Origin: DASYHS01 sp035998295
GTDB lineage: Bacteria; Pseudomonadota; Alphaproteobacteria; Azospirillales; Azospirillaceae
Assembly (NCBI RefSeq): GCF_035998295.1
Contig: NZ_DASYHS010000046.1
Coordinates: 1 to 53,971 of the forward strand
Length of the DNA stretch: 53,971 nt
Direction of reading: 5' to 3'
Positions 7,626 through 15,639 of the stretch are shown in pieces. The notes under the pieces were generated by a model. It was not told where the DNA came from. It was given only the letters and a program-made list of their open reading frames with translations, and did no database searches. Both the position numbers and the translations under genes were made by a program. The first letter of the stretch is position 1. Every line of letters starts with the position of its first letter.

Positions 7626-8492
7626 ATGGTCCGCTACCGCACCGTCGTCGTCGACCGTCATCGCGTGTTCTACCGGGAGGCCGGCGACCGTTGGCACCCG
7701 AGCATCCTGCTGCTGCACGGGTTTCCCAGTTCCTCCCACATGTTCCGGGAACTGATCCCGCGCCTGGCCGACCGCTTCCATGTCGTCGCGCCTGACATGC
7801 CGGGCTTCGGCCAGTCGGACGCGCCCGACCGGGCGCGGTTCGCCTATACCTTCGACACCCTCGCGAGGACGATGGAAGGCTTCGTCGACGCGGTCGGGCT
7901 GGAGCGCTTCGCGGTCTACGTCTTCGACTACGGCGCGCCGGTCGGCTTGCGCATGGCGATGTGGCGTCCGGAGCGCGTGACGGCGCTGGTCTCGCAGAAC
8001 GGCAACGCCTACGAGGAAGGCCTGAGCGACGGCTGGGAGGCGCTGCGCAGCTACTGGCGGGACCCGAGCCCGGCGAACCGGGCCGCGATCCGCGCCGTGC
8101 TGACGCCCGAGGCCACGAAGTGGCAATACGTCCACGGCGTGCCGGACGAGACGATGGTCGCACCGGAATCCTACACCCTGGATACGGCACTCCTGGCCCG
8201 CCCCGGCAACGACGAGATCCAGCTCGACCTGTTCCTGGACTACGCGAGCAACGTGGCGCTCTACCCGAGCTTCCAGGAGTATTTCCGCACCCGGCAGCCG
8301 CCGCTGCTGGCGGTGTGGGGCCGGAACGACCCGTATTTTCTGCCGGCCGGGGCTGACGCTTTCAAGCGAGACAATCCACGCGCGGAGGTGCACCTTCTCG
8401 ATACCGGCCATTTCGCGCTGGAAACCCATGTCGAGGAGATCGCGGCGGCCATCCGCGGCTTTCTCGCCAGGACCGTCCCCGCCGACCAGTGA
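7626..8492 (+). CDS. Alpha/beta hydrolase with an Asp nucleophile (epoxide hydrolase / haloalkane dehalogenase class)
   Basis: A 288-residue alpha/beta hydrolase. HGFPSS (31-36) forms the oxyanion region. The nucleophile elbow reads VFDYGAPVG with Asp101 instead of Ser, as in epoxide hydrolases and haloalkane or fluoroacetate dehalogenases. The remaining triad is probably Asp235 (WGRND) and His262 (DTGHF). The chemistry would go through an alkyl-ester intermediate that opens an epoxide or removes halide; the substrate is unknown. The MFS exporter starts 9 bp after its stop, so they form an operon, divergent from the CGNR regulator. ATG 7626 follows AAGGGAG. Confidence 0.78.
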   Translation: MVRYRTVVVDRHRVFYREAGDRWHPSILLLHGFPSSSHMFRELIPRLADRFHVVAPDMPGFGQSDAPDRARFAYTFDTLARTMEGFVDAVGLERFAVYVFDYGAPVGLRMAMWRPERVTALVSQNGNAYEEGLSDGWEALRSYWRDPSPANRAAIRAVLTPEATKWQYVHGVPDETMVAPESYTLDTALLARPGNDEIQLDLFLDYASNVALYPSFQEYFRTRQPPLLAVWGRNDPYFLPAGADAFKRDNPRAEVHLLDTGHFALETHVEEIAAAIRGFLARTVPADQ

Positions 8493-8501
8493 GATGCTCG
8501 C

Positions 8502-9716
8502 GTGACCGAGATAGCAACACCCGCCCGGGAGAGGACGGAGAGCCAGACCGCTCTCCTGGTCCTGCTGGCGCTGAGCCTGTGCCACCTCCTGAACGACATG
8601 ATCCAGTCGCTGCTGCCGGCGATCTACCCGGTCCTTCAGGTGAACTACAGCCTGACCTTCACCCAGATCGGCCTGCTGCACTTCACGTTCCAGGTGACGG
8701 CGTCCATCCTCCAGCCTGCGGTCGGCATCGTCACCGACCGCAAGCCGCGCTTCCGTCTCCTGACGATCGGCATGGGATGCAGCCTCGTCGGCCTGCTCCT
8801 GCTCGCCTCCGCCCAGCACTACGCGTTCCTGTTCTTCGCGGTCGCCTTCGTCGGCCTGGGCTCCTCGATCTTCCATCCGGACTCCTCCCGCCTCGCGCGC
8901 GCCGCGTCCGGCGGGCGGTACGGCCTGGCCCAGTCGGTCTTCCAGGTCGGCGGCAACGCGGGATCGGCGCTCGGGCCCCTGCTCGCGGCCTATGTCGTCC
9001 TGCCGCTCGGGCAGCCGAGCGTCGTCTGGTTCTCGGCGGCGGCCCTGCTCGGCATGCTCGTGCTCTGGCATGTCGGGTCCTGGGCGAAGCGGCGGCATCT
9101 CGCCGCCCGTTCGCGCCCGCGCGAGGCGGCGGCCGCCTCGCCCTATCCGCGCCGGACGGTGCTGTTCACGATCTTCATCCTCGCGATGCTGATCTTCTCG
9201 AAATACGTGTATCTGACCAGCCTGACCAGCTACTACACCTTCTACCTCATCGAGACTTTCGGCGTGTCGATCCAGCAGTCCCAGCTCCTGCTGTTCGTGT
9301 TCCTGGGGGCCGTCGCCGTCGGCACGATCCTGGGCGGGCCGATCGGCGACCGCATCGGGCGGAAGGCCGTGATCTGGGTCTCGATCCTCGGCGTCCTGCC
9401 GTTCACCCTGGCGCTGCCGCACGCGGACCTGTTCTGGACCGCGATCCTCTCGGCGGTGATCGGGGTGATCCTGGCCTCGGCGTTCTCCGCGATCGTCGTC
9501 TACGCGCAGGAACTGGTCCCCGGCCGGGTCGGGCTGATCTCCGGCCTGTTCTTCGGCTTCGCCTTCGGCATGGGCGGCCTCGGCGCCGCCGTCCTGGGCG
9601 TGATCGCCGACGCGCGGGGGATCGGGTTCGTCTATCGCGTCTGCGCCTTCCTCCCCCTGATCGGCCTGCTGACCGTCTTCCTGCCGAAGGAGGTCCGGCA
9701 CCGCCGGGCCGCCTGA
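8502..9716 (+). CDS. MFS transporter of the fosmidomycin-resistance (Fsr) type
   Basis: A 404-residue protein with about 12 membrane helices. It shows Fsr-type signatures: HLLNDMIQSLLPAIYPVL in helix 1, LTFTQIGLL, QPAVGIVTDRKP between helices 2 and 3, GSSIFHPDSSRLAR, and QVGGNAGSALGPLLAA. Fsr members are proton-driven drug exporters of the inner membrane. The start is a GTG 9 bp after the hydrolase stop; the only nearby ATG (8494) reads into a stop after three codons. Co-transcription with an Asp-nucleophile hydrolase under a CGNR regulator suggests a detoxification cassette. A GC hairpin follows the stop. Confidence 0.85.
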   Translation: MTEIATPARERTESQTALLVLLALSLCHLLNDMIQSLLPAIYPVLQVNYSLTFTQIGLLHFTFQVTASILQPAVGIVTDRKPRFRLLTIGMGCSLVGLLLLASAQHYAFLFFAVAFVGLGSSIFHPDSSRLARAASGGRYGLAQSVFQVGGNAGSALGPLLAAYVVLPLGQPSVVWFSAAALLGMLVLWHVGSWAKRRHLAARSRPREAAAASPYPRRTVLFTIFILAMLIFSKYVYLTSLTSYYTFYLIETFGVSIQQSQLLLFVFLGAVAVGTILGGPIGDRIGRKAVIWVSILGVLPFTLALPHADLFWTAILSAVIGVILASAFSAIVVYAQELVPGRVGLISGLFFGFAFGMGGLGAAVLGVIADARGIGFVYRVCAFLPLIGLLTVFLPKEVRHRRAA

Positions 9717-9735
9717 CGTCGGGACAGATTCGGGT

Positions 9736-9757
9736 GACCGGGAACCGCTCCCCGGTC
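9736..9757. terminator. GC hairpin after the MFS gene
   Basis: GACCGGG (9736-9742) and CCCGGTC (9751-9757) form a 7-bp stem with an 8-base loop, 20 bp after the MFS stop. No clean T-run follows, so it is a weak intrinsic terminator or an RNA 3'-end stabiliser. Confidence 0.4.
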
Positions 9758-9852
9758 GCGATCTGCTTAACGTTCCTGGTGTTTTCGCAACTATCGTTCC
9801 CGTAATGCCTCCGGCACCCTTGACAGGCGGTGCCGCGATCGGTGTTAATTAT

Positions 9853-9868
9853 CTAACTGTTTGGTTAG
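9853..9868. promoter_or_regulatory. CTAAC-N6-GTTAG palindrome upstream of tctC, possible TetR-type operator
   Basis: CTAAC (9853-9857) and GTTAG (9864-9868) flank TGTTTG in a short AT-rich stretch just before the ribosome site of the TTT binding-protein gene. Palindromes of this size and spacing are typical of TetR-family repressors, and the operon encodes one at 16655-17386. I did not find the same palindrome elsewhere in the window. Confidence 0.4.
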
Positions 9869-9882
9869 TTAAGGGGGCGATC

Positions 9883-10890
9883 GTGATCAGGCAAGCAGGT
9901 TTCGTTCTCGCCATGTCGGCCGCCATTCTGGCCGCCGGCACGGCCTCGGCCCAGGACTGGAAGCCCCAGAAGCCCGTGACCGTCGTCGTGCCGTGGCCGG
10001 CCGGCGGCTCGACCGATACGGTCACGCGCGTCGTCGCCGGCGAGCTTTCGAAGGCGATCGGCCAGAACTTCGTCATCCTCAACCAGCCCGGCGCATCGGG
10101 GTCGGTGGGCACGCGTTCCGTGTGGGAGGCGCCGCACGACGGCACGATGATGGCCGCCGGCGCGGCGGCCGACCTGGGTGCCTATCCGGTGTTCGGCACC
10201 CTCGACGTTCCGCTGGAGAAGTGGCGGCTGTACCTGCACGTCGCCAATCCCGGCCTGATCTCCGTGCGCGCCGACAGCGAGTGGGAGGATTTCGGCGACC
10301 TCCTGGAGGCCCTGAAGACCTCGTCCGAGCCGATCACCGTGTCGTCCGGCGGGCTGTCGTCGGCGACCGCCATCAGCATGCAGGCCCTGGACAAGGCGGC
10401 GGACCTCAACTACCGCCCGATCGTCTACGAAGGCGGCAATCCCGCGGTGATCTCCACCGTTTCCGGCGAGACCCAGTTCACGGCGCAGACCGCGACCGAG
10501 CAGGTCGACATGATCCGGGCGGGACGGCTCCGTCCGCTCGCCGTGGTCGCCGACCAGCCGCTCGAACTCGAAGGCTACGGCACGGTTCCGCCGGTGACCG
10601 ACTGGCTGCCCGAGGTGGCGACCGCACCCAACTTCTTCGGCATCTTCATCCCGGCCGACGCGCCCAAGGAGGTGCTCGACACCATGGACCGGGTCTGGGC
10701 GGAAGACATCGCCAACTCCCAGGCCCTGAAGACCTATGCTGCCGAACGCGGCGCGCTCTTCCGCCCGACCTATGGCGACGAGGCGCGCAAGGCGGCGCTG
10801 CCGTATCTCGGCATCAACGCCTGGCAGCAGTTCGATAGCGGCGCGGCTCCGAACGACCCGAGCCAGTTCGGCATTCCCCGGCCGGAGTAG
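9883..10890 (+). CDS. TTT transporter substrate-binding protein (TctC/Bug family)
   Basis: A 335-residue periplasmic receptor. The N-terminus is a clear signal peptide (IRQAGFVLAMSAAILAAGTASAQ), with cleavage likely after ASA. The mature start WKPQKPVTVVVPWPAGGSTD is the Bug-family signature, where the PWPAGG loop contacts the ligand carboxylate. It delivers a carboxylic acid to the TctA/TctB membrane pair encoded downstream. The GTG at 9883 is chosen because AAGGGGG lies 7 bp upstream and the signal peptide starts there. It is the first gene of a run ending with a DapA-like aldolase at 18531. Confidence 0.85.
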   Translation: MIRQAGFVLAMSAAILAAGTASAQDWKPQKPVTVVVPWPAGGSTDTVTRVVAGELSKAIGQNFVILNQPGASGSVGTRSVWEAPHDGTMMAAGAAADLGAYPVFGTLDVPLEKWRLYLHVANPGLISVRADSEWEDFGDLLEALKTSSEPITVSSGGLSSATAISMQALDKAADLNYRPIVYEGGNPAVISTVSGETQFTAQTATEQVDMIRAGRLRPLAVVADQPLELEGYGTVPPVTDWLPEVATAPNFFGIFIPADAPKEVLDTMDRVWAEDIANSQALKTYAAERGALFRPTYGDEARKAALPYLGINAWQQFDSGAAPNDPSQFGIPRPE

Positions 10891-10903
10891 GGCCCGGCGC
10901 CGA

Positions 10904-10935
10904 CGGCCCGGCATTCCCAGGAGGCTGCCGGGCCG
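10904..10935. terminator. Stem-loop between tctC and tctA
   Basis: CGGCCCGGCA (10904-10913) and TGCCGGGCCG (10926-10935) are perfect 10-bp complementary arms around a 12-base loop. It sits 13 bp after the tctC stop and 95 bp before tctA. In binding-protein operons such hairpins often stabilise or partly terminate the upstream message so that the receptor is made in excess; that role is inferred. Confidence 0.5.
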
Positions 10936-11030
10936 CCGCTCCTGTCCGACCCGGCCGTGCGGCGCCGGTCTTCGAGCGCCGCCCGTCTCAAACCGATCCC
11001 TTCCGGTCTTCTCGCGCGCGGCACGCCCCC

Positions 11031-12557
11031 ATGGACGGTCTCTCTCAATTCCTCGGTGCGATCGCCGCCATCGGCCTGTCCGGACAGATCGTGGTCGTGC
11101 TGTGGGCCACGTTGCTGGGGATCGTGGTCGGCATGATCCCCGGCCTCACGGCGACGCTGGGCGTCGCCCTGGTGACGACCCTGACGTTCACGATGGAGCC
11201 GGGAACGGCGATCCTCGTCCTGGTCTGCGTCTATATCGGCGCCATCTACGGGGGCGGCCGCACGGCGATCCTGCTCAACATCCCGGGCACGCCGGCCAAC
11301 GCCGCCTCGGCGCTCGACGGCTTCCCGCTCGCCAAGGCGGGCCGTGCCGGCGAGGCGATGGCCATCGCGACCACCGGGTCCTTCCTCGGTTCGGTCGTGG
11401 GGATGGTCGGCCTCGCCCTGGTCGCGCCCTGGCTCGCCGAATTCGCCCTCGACTTCAGCTCGTTCGAGTTCTTCTGGCTCGCCGTGTTCGGCATCGTGCT
11501 GTGCGGGCAGTTGACGGCCCTCGACGATGCCCTCAAGGGCTGGATCGCCGGGTTCGCCGGCCTGCTGATCGCCATGGTCGGCCAGGAAAGCGTCCATGCC
11601 TACGGCCGCTTCTCGTATGGCATTCCGGACCTGGAGGCGGGGCTGGGCCTGCTTCCCGTCCTGGTCGGCGCGTTCGGTTGCGCGGAAGTCTTCTCTGTGA
11701 TGCGCCAGGAGGCGACGCGGCTGGTGCATGGCGAGGTGCACGGCGTGATGGCGGCCGCCGCGTCGTCGCTGCGCCATGCGCGGACCTGGCTGCGTTCCGG
11801 CGTCATCGGCACCTTCATGGGCGTGGTTCCGGGCGTCGGCGAGGACATGGGGGCCTGGGTCTCCTACGCCGCCGCGCGCCGCGCGTCCAAGCGGCGCGAC
11901 CTGTTCGGGAACGGCTCCACCGAGGGGCTGCTGGCTGCCGAGACCGGCAACAACGCCGCCGTGCCGGGAGCCCTGATCCCCGTCCTGACGCTCGCGATAC
12001 CGGGCTCGGCGCCGGCGGCCGTCCTCCTGGCCGCCATGGTGATCCACGGGCTGCGGCCCGGCCCGCTGATCATGATCCAGCAGCCGGACTTCTTCTATTC
12101 GGTCGTGGCGATGGTGTTCTGGGCCAGCGTCGCGATGCTGGTGATGGGCCTCGCCTTGACGCGTCCGCTCCTGCTCGTGCTGCGCATCCGGCGCGAATGG
12201 CTGATGGGGATGATCTTCGTGCTGTGCGCGGTCGGCTCCTTCGCGATTGCCGGACGCCTGTTCGACGTTTGGGTGATGATCGGCTTCGGCCTTCTCGGCT
12301 TCCTGATGCGCGAGACGGGGTTCCCGATCGCGCCGATGATCCTGGGCGTCGTCCTCGGCCCCATCCTCGACAACAACCTGAGGCGCAGCCTCGCGCTGAC
12401 GCAGGGCGACCTCCTGCCCTTCGTGACGCGCCCGATCAGCGCCGTGATCGCGATCCTGGTCCTGCTGATGATCCTCCTCAGCCTGCCTGCCGTGCGCCGC
12501 CGGATCGCGGGCCGCCGGGAAGACGACCTGCCGGAGAGGGGGGAGCGCCATGGCTGA
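11031..12557 (+). CDS. TTT transporter large permease (TctA family)
   Basis: A 508-residue inner-membrane protein of normal TctA length with about 11-12 helices. Family hallmarks are GIVVGMIPGLTATLGVAL near residues 28-45, YIGAIYGGGRTAILLNIPGTPANAAS near 70-95, and a second GVVPGVGEDMGAW block near 265 with the GNNAAVPGALIP loop after it. It forms the cation-coupled transport path with TctB. Its 3' end overlaps the next gene (Gfo/Idh family) by 8 bp, so the oxidoreductase is translationally tied to the permease. Confidence 0.9.
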   Translation: MDGLSQFLGAIAAIGLSGQIVVVLWATLLGIVVGMIPGLTATLGVALVTTLTFTMEPGTAILVLVCVYIGAIYGGGRTAILLNIPGTPANAASALDGFPLAKAGRAGEAMAIATTGSFLGSVVGMVGLALVAPWLAEFALDFSSFEFFWLAVFGIVLCGQLTALDDALKGWIAGFAGLLIAMVGQESVHAYGRFSYGIPDLEAGLGLLPVLVGAFGCAEVFSVMRQEATRLVHGEVHGVMAAAASSLRHARTWLRSGVIGTFMGVVPGVGEDMGAWVSYAAARRASKRRDLFGNGSTEGLLAAETGNNAAVPGALIPVLTLAIPGSAPAAVLLAAMVIHGLRPGPLIMIQQPDFFYSVVAMVFWASVAMLVMGLALTRPLLLVLRIRREWLMGMIFVLCAVGSFAIAGRLFDVWVMIGFGLLGFLMRETGFPIAPMILGVVLGPILDNNLRRSLALTQGDLLPFVTRPISAVIAILVLLMILLSLPAVRRRIAGRREDDLPERGERHG

Positions 12558-13602
12558 CGTCCGCCGCCGGGTGCTGATCTGCGGCTACGGTGCGTTCGGC
12601 GCCCTGCATGCGGCCGCCTGGCGGCAGGTGGGCGGCGACGTCGCGCTCATGGTCGCCGACCCGGGGGAGGAAGCCCGGGCCCGGGCGCGGGCGGACGGAA
12701 TCGCCGAGGCCGACATCGGGGCCGAGCCCGCCGCCCTGATGGAACGCGCGGACCTGGTCGACATCGTCGCCCCGCCGGCCCTCCATCTGCCGCTGGCGCT
12801 GCAGGCGCTGGACCGCGGCAAGCCGGTCCTCGTCGAGAAGCCCGCCGTCCGCACGCCGGAAGAGGCCGATACGCTGGTCGGCAAGGTCGCCGCCACCGGG
12901 CTCGCGGCGCAGGTCGGGCTGGTCCTCAGGTGCCACCCGCTGACCGGGCGCGCCCGCGCCCTGCTGGCGGAGCGGGCGATCGGGAACCTTCTCGCCTTCG
13001 ACGGCGACTTCTCGGGCTGGAAGCGCATGCGGGCCGATGCGTCCATCCTGGAGAACGACGGCGTCCATTTCCTCGACCTGATGCGCTTCCTCGCAGGCGC
13101 GCCGCCGGTGGCCGTCGACGCGCGGGCTGCTTCCCGGCTCGCCGGCGCCGTCGCGGACGACGTCCGCATCGAGGTGGCCTTCGGCAACGGGACCTCCGGT
13201 CACCTGCGGCTCGGCATCCTGGCGGGCGGGGAGACGGAGGACCCGTTCGTGCCCGGCGCCCTCACGACCAAGCGGCTCCGGCTCATCGGCGACAAGGGCA
13301 ACCTCATCCTCGACTTCAACCGCAACCGGCTCTTCCACGGCGAGGTCGACTACGCGCCCGCTCCCGGCGGCTGGACGGTCTCGCCCGGCGCGATGCGCTG
13401 GGAACAGGTGCCGGGCGCCACGCCGTCGGCGCTCCTGGCGCGCAGCTTCCGGGTGTTCCTCGACGCGGCGGCGGGGCGGGGGGAACCGCTCTGCCCGGTC
13501 CGCGAGGGGGCGTGGGAATTGGCCCGGGTCCTCGCGGGCATCGAGCGCGCCCTCGCGCGTCCGGTCCCGGCCCCGATCGCAATCGGCGAAGGTTTCCCAT
13601 GA
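12550..13602 (+). CDS. Gfo/Idh/MocA-family oxidoreductase
   Basis: A 350-residue NAD(P)-dependent dehydrogenase. The N-terminal Rossmann fold reads ICGYGAFGALHA (9-20); the EKP motif (about residues 96-98, VLVEKPAV) contributes the family Lys next to the nicotinamide. The C-terminal half is the beta-sheet substrate domain, and DGVHFLDLM supplies the conserved His. Members oxidise sugars, inositols or sugar acids. It sits between tctA (8-bp overlap) and tctB (4-bp ATGA overlap), an unusual insertion of an enzyme gene into the transporter set, so its substrate is probably the transported compound. Confidence 0.82.
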   Translation: MADVRRRVLICGYGAFGALHAAAWRQVGGDVALMVADPGEEARARARADGIAEADIGAEPAALMERADLVDIVAPPALHLPLALQALDRGKPVLVEKPAVRTPEEADTLVGKVAATGLAAQVGLVLRCHPLTGRARALLAERAIGNLLAFDGDFSGWKRMRADASILENDGVHFLDLMRFLAGAPPVAVDARAASRLAGAVADDVRIEVAFGNGTSGHLRLGILAGGETEDPFVPGALTTKRLRLIGDKGNLILDFNRNRLFHGEVDYAPAPGGWTVSPGAMRWEQVPGATPSALLARSFRVFLDAAAGRGEPLCPVREGAWELARVLAGIERALARPVPAPIAIGEGFP

Positions 13603-14111
13603 CGAGACGCACCATCAACCGCACCGACACGATCGCCGGCCTCCTGGTCGCGTCGCTGGGCATCGCGGCGTTCGTCGAGTCGCTGCGGATGCCCCGCTTC
13701 GAGGCGCGCGGCGTAGATCCCTACACGGTGCCCGGTCTCACGCCCGGCATCCTGAGCGCGGTCGTCGCCGTCCTGGGCGTGGCCCTCCTCCTGCGCGCCC
13801 TGCTCGGCCGCGAGGGCGGAGCGGGCGCCAAGCCGACCATCACCGTCTGGAACAGGGCGAGCGCGATGCGGACGGTGTTCACCGTCGTCCTGGTCCTCGT
13901 GTACGGGCTGGTGCTCTTTGGCAGGCTCCCCTTCGTTCCCGCCACCGCGATCTTCGTCTTCGCCTTCACGGTCGGGGCGGAGGCGATCAATCCGGAAAGG
14001 CGGCTCTCCATCCCCGCCGTCCTGGCGGGCGGTCTCGTTCTGGCGCTGGCGAGCGCGTACGCCATCCAGTTCATCTTCACCGACATCTTCCTCGTGCGCC
14101 TGCCGGGCTGA
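13599..14111 (+). CDS. TTT transporter small permease (TctB family)
   Basis: A 170-residue membrane protein with about four helices (residues 10-28, 43-66, 88-105 and 108-165 region). The layout, a first helix followed by YTVPGLTPGILSAVVAVLG, matches TctB, the small partner of TctA. The ATG at 13599 overlaps the stop of the oxidoreductase gene as ATGA, so an earlier in-frame start running through that gene is rejected. With tctC and tctA it completes the transporter. Confidence 0.8.
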   Translation: MTRRTINRTDTIAGLLVASLGIAAFVESLRMPRFEARGVDPYTVPGLTPGILSAVVAVLGVALLLRALLGREGGAGAKPTITVWNRASAMRTVFTVVLVLVYGLVLFGRLPFVPATAIFVFAFTVGAEAINPERRLSIPAVLAGGLVLALASAYAIQFIFTDIFLVRLPG

Positions 14112-14152
14112 GCGCATGAAGGGCCATGACATCGAATTCCGGGAGTGAGGCG

Positions 14153-15634
14153 ATGACCGTGCCGAAGCTGGAGGTCCACGACGGTCGGATCGGCATCTCG
14201 AACGCGTTCGCGCGCATGCCGTTCCGGTTCGGCGTCGTCACCATGGAGGCGGCGGCGAGCGCGACGCTCCGGCTCGACGTGTCCGTCGACGGCAGGCCGG
14301 TGAGCGGCTACGCGTCGGACCTGCTGGCCTACAAATGGTTCGACAAGAGGCCGGAGAAGACGCCGGCGGACAACGTGACCGACCTGCTGTGGGTGGTCGG
14401 GCAGGCGCTGGAGGTCGCGCGCTCCCTGCCGGCCGGCTCGCTGTTCGACCACTGGCGCCGGCTCGACGCGGAGGTGGACCGCCGGTCGGTGGCGGCGGGC
14501 TTCAACCGGCTCGGCGCGTCCTTCGGCGTGTCCATGGTCGAGCGCGCGATGATCGATGCCCTGGGCCGGGCGCTCGGCAGGCCGTTCTTCGACCTCGTCC
14601 GCGGCGGCGCGCTCGGGCTCGAGCCGGAATCCCTGTTTCCGGAACTGTCGGGCATTCCGCTCGCCGACGTGCTTCCCGAACGGCCCCTGGAGCGCGTCGG
14701 CCTGCGCCACACCGTCGGCCTCGTCGACCCGATCGACGCGGACGACCTGCCGCCGGCGGAAAGGTGCTGCGACGGCCTGCCCGAGACGCTCGCCGAGTAC
14801 ATGGAGCAGGACGGCCTGCGCTACCTGAAGATCAAGGTGGGCGGCGACGCGGCCGCCGATCTCGACCGGCTGGAGCGGATCGCGGCGCTGCTTTCGGCCA
14901 TGGGCCGCGAGGTTTCGATTACGCTCGACGGCAACGAGCAGTACAAGAGGATCGATGACTTCGCGGCTCTCGTCGATGCGATCCGGTCGCGCGGGGCCCT
15001 GCAGGCGTTCTACCGGTCGATCCTGTTCGTCGAGCAGCCGCTCGAGCGGTCGGTCGCCCTCGCGGCACCCCTCGACGCCACGGCGATGTCCGTGATCGGC
15101 AAGCCGCTGCTGATCGACGAGGCGGACGGCTGGACCAGCGCCTACCGGGAGGCGATCGGGCTCGGCTACCGCGGGGTCAGCCACAAGAACTGCAAGGGCG
15201 TCGTCCGCTCCCTCCTGAACGCCATGCTCGCCTTCGAAAGGAACCGCGCGACCGCGTCGCCGGGATCGTATTTCCAGTCGGCCGAGGACCTGACCTGCCT
15301 TCCGGTGGTGTCGCTCCAGGCCGATCTCGCGGTGGTCGCGGCACTCGGCATCCCGCATGTCGAGCGCAACGGCCACCACTATTTCCACGGCCTCGACCAT
15401 CTGCCCCGCGGCGAGGCCGAGGCGGCGCTCCGCGCGCATCCGGACCTCTATCGGCGGGAAGGGGACGGCGTCGTCGTCGCTATCGACGACGGCGCCCTGG
15501 ACATCCGGTCGCTCCGGACGCCAGGCATGGGCTTCGCCTGCCTTCCCGACCTGGACGCGCGCACGGCGGCGGCGGACTGGTCGTTCGACAGCCTGAACGA
15601 AATCGATGCCGGCCGGCCGGCACACGGGAGATGA
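14153..15634 (+). CDS. Enolase-superfamily enzyme (mandelate racemase / muconate lactonizing type)
   Basis: A 493-residue protein, longer than the usual 350-400 residues, with recognisable superfamily chemistry. It has a KxK pair (LKIKVGG, Lys226 and Lys228), metal ligands at Asp259 (LDGNEQY), Glu294 (VEQPLER) and Asp322/Glu323 (IDEAD), and a Lys on the opposite side (SHKNCKG, Lys345). These enzymes abstract the proton alpha to a carboxylate, giving dehydration, racemisation or cycloisomerisation. With an organic-acid transporter, a Gfo/Idh dehydrogenase and a DapA-like aldolase, sugar-acid dehydration is the best guess. ATG 14153 has GGGAG 7 bp upstream; an ATG at 14126 lacks a site. Confidence 0.75.
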   Translation: MTVPKLEVHDGRIGISNAFARMPFRFGVVTMEAAASATLRLDVSVDGRPVSGYASDLLAYKWFDKRPEKTPADNVTDLLWVVGQALEVARSLPAGSLFDHWRRLDAEVDRRSVAAGFNRLGASFGVSMVERAMIDALGRALGRPFFDLVRGGALGLEPESLFPELSGIPLADVLPERPLERVGLRHTVGLVDPIDADDLPPAERCCDGLPETLAEYMEQDGLRYLKIKVGGDAAADLDRLERIAALLSAMGREVSITLDGNEQYKRIDDFAALVDAIRSRGALQAFYRSILFVEQPLERSVALAAPLDATAMSVIGKPLLIDEADGWTSAYREAIGLGYRGVSHKNCKGVVRSLLNAMLAFERNRATASPGSYFQSAEDLTCLPVVSLQADLAVVAALGIPHVERNGHHYFHGLDHLPRGEAEAALRAHPDLYRREGDGVVVAIDDGALDIRSLRTPGMGFACLPDLDARTAAADWSFDSLNEIDAGRPAHGR

Positions 15635-15639
15635 ACGGA

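Noticed and set aside
7608..9701. Open frame of almost 700 codons on the minus strand opposite the hydrolase and MFS genes
   Set aside because: Its translation is Asp/Arg/Gln-rich without any family feature, while both plus-strand genes are recognisable.
9846..9872. AT-rich stretch before tctC considered as a CtrA box
   Set aside because: TTAA elements are present but not with the required 7-bp spacing.
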